37,533 bases of DNA. Source: Actinomycetota bacterium (GTDB taxonomy: Bacteria > Actinomycetota > Aquicultoria > Aquicultorales > JAMCWL01). The DNA is taken from NCBI GenBank assembly GCA_023481285.1, contig JAMCWL010000036.1:1-37533 (forward strand), given 5' to 3'. The position numbers and the translations under genes were made by a program. The notes under the pieces were generated by a model. It saw nothing but the letters and a program-made list of their open reading frames with translations, searched no databases and was not told the origin of the DNA. Shown piece after piece: positions 23,576-31,335 of the stretch. Numbering within the stretch: position 1 is the first letter of the stretch; each line of letters starts with the position of its first letter.

Positions 23576-24402
23576 GGATCGAAATAGCCAAGCACGCTGG
23601 CTATTGCTATGGGGTCGAAAGGGCCTTGACTCTCGCCAAGACGGCTGCTTTGTCGAGGACCACCCCGATCCGCACCCTCGGCCCGATAATCCACAATCCC
23701 CAGGTCGTCGACTCCTTGGTTGAGATGGGCGTCACGCCGGTGGAGACGATAAACGAGGTTGGAGAGGGCACGGTCATAATCCGTACTCATGGCGTTGACC
23801 CCCAAGTGATTGTCGACGCTCGACGGCGCGGGCTCAAGGTGGTCGACGCGACCTGCCCGTTCGTTGCCAAGGCGCAGCGTAGAGCGGCCGCCTTAAAACA
23901 AGAGGGCTATGCGGTCGTGATCGTGGGCGAGCGCAACCACCCGGAGGTGGAGGGAGTTCTGGCTTACGTGAATGGGAACGCTCTCGTTGTCGAGAAAGCT
24001 TCAGACATCTCCAATCTCAAGGAGAAGAGGGTCGGCGTCGTCGTCCAGACGACCCAGTCGATCGAGAACTTGAGGAAAATAGTCTTGCAGTTGCTCGCCA
24101 GATCCATAGATATTAAGGTCTACAATACGATATGCAACGCGACGAGCCAGCGACAGGTTGCGGCAAGGGAACTCGCGAACAGAGCGGACGCGATGGTGGT
24201 CGTTGGGGGCAAGAACAGCGCGAACACGACGAGGCTGGCCCAGATATGCCGGGAGAAAAATGGTCGCACCTTCCACATCGAAACGGCCGATGAACTGGTG
24301 GTTGAATGGTTTGAACATTGCAACCTGGTCGGGTTGACCGCCGGCGCTTCCACGCCCGACTGGATTTTGAAAGAAGTAGAAGAACGGCTGGCATCACAGT
24401 AG
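23572..24402 (+). CDS. ispH: 4-hydroxy-3-methylbut-2-enyl diphosphate reductase
   Basis: 276 residues. Cys12 (HAGYCYGV), Cys95 (DATCPFV) and Cys188 (NTICNAT) bind the [4Fe-4S] cluster. H41, H74 and H123 (GERNHPEV) match the substrate-binding histidines, and GGKNSANT and GASTP close the fold. It catalyses the last step of the MEP isoprenoid pathway, giving IPP and DMAPP. The TTG start overlaps the plsC stop, with GAGGAG upstream. Confidence 0.94.
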   Translation: MRIEIAKHAGYCYGVERALTLAKTAALSRTTPIRTLGPIIHNPQVVDSLVEMGVTPVETINEVGEGTVIIRTHGVDPQVIVDARRRGLKVVDATCPFVAKAQRRAAALKQEGYAVVIVGERNHPEVEGVLAYVNGNALVVEKASDISNLKEKRVGVVVQTTQSIENLRKIVLQLLARSIDIKVYNTICNATSQRQVAARELANRADAMVVVGGKNSANTTRLAQICREKNGRTFHIETADELVVEWFEHCNLVGLTAGASTPDWILKEVEERLASQ

Positions 24403-24411
24403 AAAAAAAGC

Positions 24412-24440
24412 TTGCAAGTCTGGTCGACTGGCAATATACT
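24412..24440 (+). promoter_or_regulatory. Promoter of the blaI-like/M56 operon
   Basis: TTGCAA (24412-24417), 17 nt, TATACT (24435-24440). The -10 box lies inside the left half of the dyad at 24434-24456, so repressor binding would block RNA polymerase. Confidence 0.7.
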
Positions 24441-24456
24441 ACGAGACATAGTATAT
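24434..24456. promoter_or_regulatory. BlaI-type operator, site 1
   Basis: ATATACTA (24434-24441), 7 nt, TAGTATAT (24449-24456): a perfect 8-bp inverted repeat. TACTA/TAGTA half-sites are close to the known BlaI/MecI operators (TACTACA and TGTAGTA). It overlaps the promoter and lies 38 nt before the repressor gene. Confidence 0.75.
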
Positions 24457-24493
24457 GTTCTCTCGTTCGAGAGCTTGACTGAGGAGCGGAAAG

Positions 24494-24907
24494 ATGAGGT
24501 TTAAACCAACGCATTTCAGGCCGCTGGAAGCCGGTGCCCGCCGGGCCCTCGGGGATCTTGAAGCGGAGATCATGGATCAGATGTGGTTGTGTGAATGCGC
24601 ATCGGTCCGGGACATTCACCAGAGACTTGGCTACCGGAGGCTCGCGTACACAACCGTCATGACCGTAATGTCTCGCCTTGCTGACAAGGGACTTCTGAAG
24701 AAGAAGAAGGACGGAAAGCATTACGACTACACTACTTCCATATCTCGTGCCGAGTTCGAGGATTCCATCGCCCGGTCGCTCATCTCCGGGCTGGCCGGTA
24801 GCTTAGGATCGGTTGCGCTGGCCTCCTTTGTCGAGGGCATTGAGGACGAAAGGGTCCTCTGTGAACTCGAGGAACTGATCAGGGAGAAAAGAAAGCAAGC
24901 AAAGTGA
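24494..24907 (+). CDS. BlaI/MecI/CopY-family transcriptional repressor
   Basis: 137 residues. The winged-helix domain (about 17-90) has LGDLEAEIMDQMW, then VRDIHQRLGYRRLAYTTVMT with the recognition helix, and a KKKKDGKHYDY wing. The C-terminal third is the dimerisation region that M56 partners cleave in classical systems. It is followed with 4-nt overlap by an M56 protease gene, the BlaI-BlaR1 arrangement. An operator dyad sits on its promoter, and two more dyads of the same kind precede the operons at 25950 and 31336. There is no beta-lactamase nearby, so resistance is not the likely role. Confidence 0.88.
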   Translation: MRFKPTHFRPLEAGARRALGDLEAEIMDQMWLCECASVRDIHQRLGYRRLAYTTVMTVMSRLADKGLLKKKKDGKHYDYTTSISRAEFEDSIARSLISGLAGSLGSVALASFVEGIEDERVLCELEELIREKRKQAK

Positions 24908-25878
24908 CCGGAAATCCAAGACGTGACGCGAAAATCAGTATCATCGGTCTGGTCCTGTTTGCCCTCCTAGGGCTGGTGGGCGTCGGGTATTTACTCGACC
25001 GGTGGTTCATTGGAGGGGGCGTGACGCAGCGTGTCGCCGCCGCGTGCCAGTCGCTCGTTAAGGCGTGCAGCACGGCGATCTCACCCGTTTTGTCCTATCT
25101 TCCGGGAGCCCGGGTCTTTCTTCTATCCGTCAGCCTGGCGGCCCTTGGTTTCGCACTGATCAAAGCGGTCGGAGTCATATTCTTCGCCCGCAGAATCAAG
25201 GCGGCGGAAGGTACTTCGGTTGAGGCGCCGGCGCGGGTTCTCAAAGCGGCCCGGGAGATCGGAGCGGATGACGTCAGCATCAGATATATCGATACGGATG
25301 ATCCTATCGCTTATACGGACGGACTTCTGCGCTCGGTCATCCATATCTCCAGAGGTCTGGTTGACGCAGTCGGCGACTCGCAGCTCAAGGGGATCATGGC
25401 CCACGAATATGCGCATGTTAAAAGGCGCGACAACGTCGCCATCTTCGCCGCGCTCGTCCTCCGCGACTTCCTATTCGTCTTCCCTCTGAGCCACCTTCTT
25501 TTTGCCGTCTTCATGAGGCAGAAGGAGCATGCCGCCGACGACCTGGCGGCGGAGTTAACCGGCGACCCCGTCGGCATCGCGGAAGCCATCGTCAAGGTGG
25601 CCAGGTTGAAATCTGAAGGACCCAGCCGCTGTCCGGCCTACGCTACGTTTTTCCCGGATAAGGCGGCGGTGCGTGATCGGGTCAACCGGCTGATTGGAAC
25701 GGGCGCCATCGCCAGGATAGGGCTTGGCAGGATGCTTACGGCCACCGCCGTAACGGTCGCCATAATCGGAGCTCTGGCCGGAATAGCCACCGCTCAACCA
25801 GACAAAGCAAGGCTTAGTAAGGAATGCCAAAATAAGCCGCAGTGCGTACGCCAGGCGGGAGCTTGTTGCGTAAAGTAA
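24904..25878 (+). CDS. M56 (BlaR1-like) membrane protease with short Cys-rich outer tail
   Basis: 324 residues. Helix 12-32, an outer loop with C48 and C55, helix 70-95, then a cytoplasmic zinc protease with HEYAH (H167, E168, H171) and third ligand E208 (EHAADDLAAE). A hydrophobic hairpin lies at about 178-204 and a last helix at about 274-297. The tail of about 27 residues after it holds C308, C314, C321 and C322. BlaR1 instead ends in a large penicillin-binding sensor; here the signal is more likely a metal or redox state. It would cleave the repressor upstream. The GTG start overlaps the repressor stop. Confidence 0.85.
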   Translation: MTGNPRRDAKISIIGLVLFALLGLVGVGYLLDRWFIGGGVTQRVAAACQSLVKACSTAISPVLSYLPGARVFLLSVSLAALGFALIKAVGVIFFARRIKAAEGTSVEAPARVLKAAREIGADDVSIRYIDTDDPIAYTDGLLRSVIHISRGLVDAVGDSQLKGIMAHEYAHVKRRDNVAIFAALVLRDFLFVFPLSHLLFAVFMRQKEHAADDLAAELTGDPVGIAEAIVKVARLKSEGPSRCPAYATFFPDKAAVRDRVNRLIGTGAIARIGLGRMLTATAVTVAIIGALAGIATAQPDKARLSKECQNKPQCVRQAGACCVK

Positions 25879-25898
25879 CGGAGTGTTTTTTTAGGTGT

Positions 25899-25921
25899 AA
25901 ATACTATAGCTTGTAGTATAT
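25899..25921. promoter_or_regulatory. BlaI-type operator, site 2
   Basis: ATACTA (25901-25906), 7 nt, TAGTAT (25914-25919), with A/T extensions. Same half-sites and spacing as site 1. It lies 29 nt before the DUF2318 gene. A clear -35 box was not found. Confidence 0.7.
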
Positions 25922-25949
25922 CCATAAAAAATCTTTACGGAGGGATAAT

Positions 25950-26612
25950 ATGGCACCGAAGAAGACCCAGCAAAAGGGGACAAAAAGCAAGAGGGAGAAG
26001 GTCGTCGCCAAGAAGAGTAATAAGGGAACGGTGGTCTTCGCTCTCGCCGGCGTCGCCGCCGTTGCGATCGTCGTTCTCGCGCTCGTCGGCGGCGGGGCGG
26101 GCGGCAAGAAAGAGGCGACGCCCGAAGAGAAGAGGTATCTCGGTAGGTACCTGCCCGCCGGCTATCAGGAGCCCAAGCTGACTGAGAATATCAGCTATAC
26201 GTCGACGGTCAAAATGACTCAGATAAACGCTACCACGAACGAGCAGGGCTTATCCCTGGCGGTCGGCGACGTTATCCAAAATCGGATCGTCTACTTCGAA
26301 TGGCAAAAGCCGGGATCCCAGCCGATCTCGATGATAGCCTACATGAAACCGTCGGGTAAGCTCTTTGTCGGGATGAGCTACTGCCCACCTTGCCAGGGCA
26401 AGTATCAGAGGATTGAAGCAGATGGGACGCTTACCTGCGAGACGTGCGGGACGAAGCGCGATCTGGAGAAGGAAATCGGCTACACGGGTCCGTGCAAGCT
26501 CTATCCGCTCGACGAGATGCCCGTCAAGGTTGTCGGCGACAAGATCACCGTCGACAAGGCCGATCTCGATAAGTACACACCGCAGCCGCTTGATAGGCCG
26601 ATCGGTCAGTAG
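25950..26612 (+). CDS. DUF2318-family membrane-anchored metal-binding protein
   Basis: 220 residues. A basic N-terminus and one helix (about 28-47) anchor the domain outside. The DUF2318 core shows YFEW (115-118), IAYMKPSGKLFVGMSYC, then C145-x2-C148, C163-x2-C166 and C182, so two CxxC pairs for metal or Fe-S binding. DUF2318 proteins accompany P19/FTR1 iron uptake and MacB-type ABC genes in Campylobacter-like loci. GGAGGGATAAT gives a strong ribosome site. It heads the operon behind operator site 2. Confidence 0.8.
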   Translation: MAPKKTQQKGTKSKREKVVAKKSNKGTVVFALAGVAAVAIVVLALVGGGAGGKKEATPEEKRYLGRYLPAGYQEPKLTENISYTSTVKMTQINATTNEQGLSLAVGDVIQNRIVYFEWQKPGSQPISMIAYMKPSGKLFVGMSYCPPCQGKYQRIEADGTLTCETCGTKRDLEKEIGYTGPCKLYPLDEMPVKVVGDKITVDKADLDKYTPQPLDRPIGQ

Positions 26613-26656
26613 TAAAGCGATGCGAAGGAATGTTCGCTCGAAGGGGGAGTGTTCAG

Positions 26657-27106
26657 GTGGGCAAGAGTAAGCGCAGCCTTCCGGAGAACCTCGAGGAAGA
26701 ACTCGAAGAGATCGACGAGAAGGAGAAAGAGGAAGGCCGGAAGTCGTCATTAAAGTCCCTTGGGATATGGCTGGCCGTCATCGGGCTGGCGTACGGCGGG
26801 TATACGTATGCGACCAACCAGCAGCAAGCCGGGCAGGCTTACAATCAACAAGGCCCGTCTATAACAGGCCAGGGCTATCAGGGTCAGGCGACCTATCCGT
26901 CGCAGCAGAGCGGGGCGTCGGTGTCACAGCCGGCCGGCTCCTATCAGCCTACCGGGACGCCCGGACAGGGATCGTCTTCCGGCGGAGGCTGCTGCGGCGG
27001 TGGCGGAGGGTCCGGAGCCAATATTCAGTGGCAAAACGGGCAGGCATCCGGATCGACCGGCCAGGCCTCCGTCCCAACCCAGACGCCGGTTTCAACTGGA
27101 AAGTAG
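26657..27106 (+). CDS. Anchored Gln/Gly/Ser-rich low-complexity protein with CC motif
   Basis: 149 residues from the GTG at 26657, which has GGGGGAG 7 nt upstream; ATG at 26630 is a longer alternative. No family recognised. A charged Glu/Lys-rich start (about 1-32) is followed by one helix (about 34-52). The outer region is made of Gln, Gly, Ser, Pro and Thr, with GGGCCGGGG in its middle. The charged start and single helix suggest a type II anchor with an extended outer arm. The two adjacent cysteines could bind metal or a partner. It lies between DUF2318 and the permeases, so it probably belongs to the same system. Confidence 0.6.
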   Translation: MGKSKRSLPENLEEELEEIDEKEKEEGRKSSLKSLGIWLAVIGLAYGGYTYATNQQQAGQAYNQQGPSITGQGYQGQATYPSQQSGASVSQPAGSYQPTGTPGQGSSSGGGCCGGGGGSGANIQWQNGQASGSTGQASVPTQTPVSTGK

Positions 27107-27114
27107 CGAGTCGG

Positions 27115-27233
27115 AAGTAGAAAACGCGAGATGGAAGAGGACGCCGTCGGCGTGCCCCCTACAGGCTCGGAGTGCGATCCATTTTCTACTTTCTGACGGT
27201 CATCCGTCAGGGGCGGGCGCCTCCCTCCCGCCC
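27115..27233 (+). other. Stacked hairpins in the spacer before the permeases
   Basis: AAGTAGAAAA (27115-27124) is inverted at 27182-27191. CTGACGG/CCGTCAG (27193-27210, 4-nt loop) and GGGCGGG/CCCGCCC (27211-27233) follow directly. There is no T-run after them. They may lower or time expression of the permease genes, or protect the upstream mRNA end. Confidence 0.45.
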
Positions 27234-27325
27234 TCGATGTAAAATAAGCTATAGACTAGCCGTGGTTTAGCGTGCGGCGAAAAAGAGCCATTAGCGACAG
27301 GAAGCCAAGCGAACCTTTACGAACC

Positions 27326-28486
27326 ATGACCCTACTTCACATCACGGCCAAAAATATACGCCTCCATAGCATCAAAGTCGCCATCCTCCTGGCTGGGCTG
27401 GGGATCGGCGTTGCGACGGTCGTCGGTCTGCTCTCCGTCTCGGCGGCGATGAGAAATGATATCCAGGATAAGATAGATGAGTACGGGGCTAACATGGTGC
27501 TCACCCCGAAATCGAAGAGCCTGCCTCTCTCCTACGGCGGCTTGACACTCGGGGGCTTCACCTACGACCAGGAGCTATTGACCGAAGATGACGCCGCAAA
27601 AATCCGCACCATTAAGAATGCGGCGAACATCAACATAGTCGCACCCAAGCTCATGGGGCTCGCGGAAGTGAACGGCCAGCGGGCGATCATAGTGGGCGCA
27701 AGGCTCAAGGACGAGTTCAAATTGAAGAAGTGGTGGAAGGTCTTCTCCGGCAAGGCGCCTCGTGAAAGAGACGAGATACTGGTCGGCGGCCGGGCGGCCC
27801 AGACGAAAGGCCTCAGGGTGGGCGACGCGGTCGACATCGGTGGCAAGCGCCTGAAAGTCGCAGGCGTTCTCGGGCGCGTCGGCTCTCAGGAAGACGACCT
27901 GATATATATGGATCTTAAACAGGCGCAGAACGTTCTTGGCAAGCCGGGTGCGGTCAGCATGATCGAGACCTCGGCCTGGTGTAAGAACTGTCCGATTGAT
28001 GAGATCGCCCGTCAGACGCGTGAGAAAATTCCGGGCGCCAAGACATCGGCCGTGCGGCAAGTCGCTAAGTCGAGAGACGCCGTGGTCGACCAGTTCTTTG
28101 GCTTTGCGGCGCTTCTCTCGGGCACGATGGTGGCTGTCGCGGGGCTCGTCGTCTTCGCCAACGTCCTGGCCAACGTTCGCGAACGGCGGCGTGAGATAGG
28201 GATATTCCGTGCGGTAGGTTATCGCAAGCGACACGTGCTCATGATCATTCTATCGGAGTCTATCCTTATCGGCCTGGTAGCCGGGCTTGTCGGTTGGGCC
28301 ATAGGCTTTGGGGCCGCGCGATTTATCGGACCGGTCGTTGCCGGGCTTGACGTCGCGCCCGGTTTTGATTGGCGGCTTGCCGGGACGGCGGTTTTTGCGC
28401 CGGCCCTCATATCGCTTATAGCCAGTCTCTACCCGGCGCTGGCGGCGGCCAACACCGACCCGGCGGAAGCTTTGAAAGCACTATAG
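27326..28486 (+). CDS. MacB/FtsX-type ABC transporter permease 1
   Basis: 386 residues. One N-terminal helix (about 15-38), a periplasmic core domain (about 40-260), then three helices with the FtsX signature (RERRREIGIFRAVGYRKRHV, and DPAEALKAL at the end). This is the MacB topology, used for mechanotransmission or export rather than channel import. C219-x2-C222 (WCKNC) in the outer domain may bind metal. The ATG at 27326 is chosen because it aligns with the start of its paralogue; GTG at 27272 is a longer option. No clear ribosome site was seen. Confidence 0.85.
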   Translation: MTLLHITAKNIRLHSIKVAILLAGLGIGVATVVGLLSVSAAMRNDIQDKIDEYGANMVLTPKSKSLPLSYGGLTLGGFTYDQELLTEDDAAKIRTIKNAANINIVAPKLMGLAEVNGQRAIIVGARLKDEFKLKKWWKVFSGKAPRERDEILVGGRAAQTKGLRVGDAVDIGGKRLKVAGVLGRVGSQEDDLIYMDLKQAQNVLGKPGAVSMIETSAWCKNCPIDEIARQTREKIPGAKTSAVRQVAKSRDAVVDQFFGFAALLSGTMVAVAGLVVFANVLANVRERRREIGIFRAVGYRKRHVLMIILSESILIGLVAGLVGWAIGFGAARFIGPVVAGLDVAPGFDWRLAGTAVFAPALISLIASLYPALAAANTDPAEALKAL

Positions 28487-28495
28487 GCTGAAAAC

Positions 28496-29653
28496 ATGAG
28501 ATTACGAACGATAGCATTTAAAAACATAAAAATACGGATGGGAAAGGCGCTTCTCATAATGGCCGGCTTGATGGTCGGGATCACGGCGCTAGTCGCCATT
28601 ATCACTACAACCAGGGCCTTCAGTGAGAGCGTCTCGCAAGAGCTTGACGCGTTCGGGTTCAATATCGTCGCTTACCCGGCGTCGGCGAACCTCTCCCTCT
28701 CGTACGGCGGCATGACGGTCTCCGGCGTCGGCGTCTCTCAGTTCAAAGCGTTACGGGATAGAGACGTTAAGAAGATCAAGTCGATGCCTGAGGCCGATTA
28801 CCTGGCGGCGGTGTCACCGAAGGCGTTGAGGGCGGCCGATATCGGCAACCAGAAAGGGTTGGTAGTCGGTATCGATTTTGCGGCCGAGCGTTCGGTTAAG
28901 AAGTGGTGGAAGGTCGTTGGCTCCATGCCGGCCGGCGGCTCTCAAGTGCTGGTCGGCTCGAGCGCCGCTAAAATGCTCGGCGTAAAAGAGGGAAGCCGGC
29001 TCACGTTGGGCACTCGTGAGTTTACGGTCTCGGGCGTTCTGGCGGAAACCGGCAGCCAGGATGATAATGTCGTTTTCGCCGATCTTTCAACCGTCTGGCG
29101 TGCGCTCGGGCGGCCGGGCGAGATTGATCTCGTCGAGATGACCGCAAAGAATACCGAAAAGGTGGAGAAGATCGTCGGCGCCGCCTCGAAAGCCGTGCCG
29201 GAGGCGACGGTCTCCTCGGTAAAGCAGGCGGTCCAGTACAAACAATCGACCATGGCTTCACTGGGGCGCTTCGGCCTGGGCGTCACGGCGTTCGTCGTGG
29301 CGGTCGCGGGTTTTATCGTTTTCGCGACGATGATGGGAAGCGTTCGCGACCGGACTTCGGAAATCGGAGTCTTCCGGGCGGTGGGCTTTCGCAAGAAAGA
29401 CGTTGCGCGCATAATTTACATCGAGGCGCTCACGCTGAGCTTTGCCGGTGGCGTGATGGGGGCGCTCGGCGGATTCGGATTGGCGGCGTTTTTACCCCGT
29501 GCAATCGGGATGAAAGGGGTTACGGTAAGACCGGAGCCGCTCATCCTGATCTTCGGCGTCATCACGGCGACTGCGGTCGGGTTACTTGCGAGCGCTCTGC
29601 CAGCCAGACGGGCTGCGGATATGGACCCGGCGGAAGCATTGAAAGCGCTCTAG
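28496..29653 (+). CDS. MacB/FtsX-type ABC transporter permease 2
   Basis: 385 residues and clearly paralogous to permease 1 over its full length: LSYGGMTVSG near residue 70, KKWWKVVG, the SQDDN segment, RDRTSEIGVFRAVGFRKKDVARI and the shared ending DPAEALKAL. Same four-helix topology with a large outer domain, but it lacks the WCKNC pair. The two permeases probably form a heterodimer with the ATPase at 29803-30502. It starts 9 nt after permease 1. Confidence 0.87.
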   Translation: MRLRTIAFKNIKIRMGKALLIMAGLMVGITALVAIITTTRAFSESVSQELDAFGFNIVAYPASANLSLSYGGMTVSGVGVSQFKALRDRDVKKIKSMPEADYLAAVSPKALRAADIGNQKGLVVGIDFAAERSVKKWWKVVGSMPAGGSQVLVGSSAAKMLGVKEGSRLTLGTREFTVSGVLAETGSQDDNVVFADLSTVWRALGRPGEIDLVEMTAKNTEKVEKIVGAASKAVPEATVSSVKQAVQYKQSTMASLGRFGLGVTAFVVAVAGFIVFATMMGSVRDRTSEIGVFRAVGFRKKDVARIIYIEALTLSFAGGVMGALGGFGLAAFLPRAIGMKGVTVRPEPLILIFGVITATAVGLLASALPARRAADMDPAEALKAL

Positions 29654-29654
29654 T

Positions 29655-29802
29655 AAAGTTAAAGAGTTAAAGGTTAAAGGGGACGTTGGTTGCGTTTGTT
29701 CTATTCTCATCTCATAAGCGATAAATAGCGGACCCTCTGGGCGTCAGGTGGCGGCGCAATGCAACATTGCAACCAACGTCCCCTTTGTGTAGGAGGCAAC
29801 TT
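29655..29802. repeat. MITE/REP-like element: GTTAAAG repeats plus 18-bp terminal inverted repeats
   Basis: Three GTTAAAG-type units (29657-29679) lead into AAAGGGGACGTTGGTTGC (29676-29693). Its exact reverse complement lies at 29769-29786. The 75-nt interior has a smaller hairpin, GCAATG/CATTGC (29756-29770). Paired GGGGAC/GTCCCC ends resemble elements moved by REP-associated or IS200-like transposases. No transposase gene is in the window. It lies between permease 2 and the ATPase gene, whose ribosome site AGGAGG comes directly after. Confidence 0.7.
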
Positions 29803-30502
29803 ATGGCACTTGTGGCAGTTGAGAACGTAGGAAAGCATTACGGCGAGGGCGAGACCCGTGTTGACGCGCTTATCGGCGTCTCGCTTGAGATAGAGCCCGG
29901 CGAGTATGTAGCCAATCATGGGGCCTTCCGGGTCGGGGAAGTCGACGCTGCTCTCGATACTCGGGGCGATGAGCCCTCCCAGTGAGGGGTACCTCGAAGT
30001 CGATGAGATCGACGTTTACGATCTCTCACATGAGCAGCAGGCGGATTTCAGGCGTGAGTACCTGGGCTTTGTCTTTCAGCAGTTGCAACTCATCCCGTAT
30101 CTCACGGCGCTCGAGAATGTGATGCTTCCCCTCGTCGTTGCCGACGTCGAGGACAAACCGGGATTGGCGACCGCCGCTCTCAAGCGGGTGGGCCTCGGGA
30201 GTAAAGTAAACCGCCTGCCCAGCGAGCTGTCTGGTGGGGAGCAGAGCAGGGTGGCCATAGCACGTGCGATCGTCAACGAGCCGCCGATACTTCTCGCTGA
30301 CGAGCCGGTGGGAAGCCTCGATACAAAAACAGGCGGCGACGTGCTCGAACTTTTCAGGGAGTTGCATGGGGACGGCCAAACCATCATCATGGTGACTCAT
30401 AATCCCGAGTCGGTTCGGGACGCGACCCGTATCATCCGGCTGCTCGACGGGCGGATTATCGAGGACGAAAGGAGGCTCCGGCTTGAGGCCAATACTCTTT
30501 AA
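29803..30502 (+). pseudogene. ABC transporter ATPase (MacB/LolD type) with a one-base frameshift at Walker A
   Basis: AGGAGG lies 5 nt before the ATG at 29803. The frame runs about 37 codons (VAVENVGKHYGEG through EPGEYVA) and then breaks: removing one A at 29914/29915 gives IMGPSGSGKST in the second frame. From there all motifs are intact: Q-loop FVFQQLQL, signature LSGGEQSRVAIARA, Walker B ILLADEPVG and H-loop MVTHNPE. The intact downstream frame suggests a sequencing error or a very recent mutation. It would energise the two permeases. The end overlaps lgt by 20 bp. Confidence 0.85.
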
Positions 30503-31235
30503 TATCGGGCCGCTCGCCATTCACTCCTGGGGAGTACTGGTCGGTTTAGGCGTGCTCGCGGGCGTTCTCGTCGCCCGTAAGCGGGCGGCGGAGATCAAAC
30601 TGCCCTTCGATCACATCATTGATCTTGCGCTCTACCTTTTGGCAGGCGGTCTTATAGGCGGTCGTTTGTTATATCTGACGTTCTACCCCTCGAAATTCCT
30701 GGCAAATCCGCTGGAAATCTTCTCCGTCTGGCAGGGAGGCATGTCGATCCATGGCGGAATCCTTGGCGGGATCATCGCCGGTGTCATATTTGCCGGGAGA
30801 CGAAAGCTCTCATTCTGGCGGCTGGCCGACGTCGTAGCGCCCTCCCTTGCCCTCGGGCAGGCCGTCGGGCGGATCGGCTGCTTCCTTAACGGGGATTCGT
30901 ACGGGCTGGCGACTTCCGTGCCCTGGGCGGTCAAGTTCCCGGGTCTTTCGGGCTTACGCCACCCGACGCAAATCTATGAAGCCGTTCTCGATCTTATCGC
31001 CTTTATCTTCCTCTGGAGACGGCGAGAGCGCACGGCTTTCGACGGCGAGCTTTTCTTGACCTACGCCATCGCGTACTCGATCATCCGCGGGATTGTGGAG
31101 TTCTTCCGGGCGAGCCCGAAGGTGCTTGGTCCGATCTCGCCGGCGCAGATCGCCAGCTTGGCCGTTATATTCGTCGCGGGATCGCTCATCGTGATGGCGA
31201 GATACCGCGCGCGACTCGAAAAAGCCGCCGACTGA
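30483..31235 (+). CDS. lgt: Prolipoprotein diacylglyceryl transferase
   Basis: 250 residues with seven membrane helices. Signature motifs are HSWGVLVGLG, GGRLLYL, SIHGGILGG, GRIGCFLNGDSYG and RHPTQIYEA. It transfers diacylglycerol to lipobox cysteines of prolipoproteins. The TTG start has GGAGG 7 nt upstream and overlaps the ATPase gene, so it is translated as part of the metal operon. No lipobox protein is obvious in this cluster, so the reason for the linkage is unclear. Confidence 0.93.
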   Translation: MRPILFNIGPLAIHSWGVLVGLGVLAGVLVARKRAAEIKLPFDHIIDLALYLLAGGLIGGRLLYLTFYPSKFLANPLEIFSVWQGGMSIHGGILGGIIAGVIFAGRRKLSFWRLADVVAPSLALGQAVGRIGCFLNGDSYGLATSVPWAVKFPGLSGLRHPTQIYEAVLDLIAFIFLWRRRERTAFDGELFLTYAIAYSIIRGIVEFFRASPKVLGPISPAQIASLAVIFVAGSLIVMARYRARLEKAAD

Positions 31236-31267
31236 GAAAATTGTTAAAGAGTAGCGGTCGGCTGCCG

Positions 31268-31290
31268 ATATACTACAATGGTTAGTAATA
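31268..31290. promoter_or_regulatory. BlaI-type operator, site 3
   Basis: ATATACTA (31268-31275), 7 nt, TAGTAATA (31283-31290). The left half is identical to site 1, including a TATACT that would serve as the -10 box. It lies 45 nt before the TPR gene. Confidence 0.7.
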
Positions 31291-31335
31291 GGTCCTCGGT
31301 CTTTCAATGGTTGAAAGCTATGGTTGAAAGGGCAA

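Noticed and set aside
24494-25878. Beta-lactam resistance regulator pair
   Set aside because: The protease lacks a penicillin-binding sensor domain and there is no beta-lactamase or PBP gene; the predicted operators precede metal-related genes.
29767-29985. A separate small protein gene before the ABC ATPase
   Set aside because: Its sequence is the N-terminal strand of the ATPase, and the frame change is due to one base.
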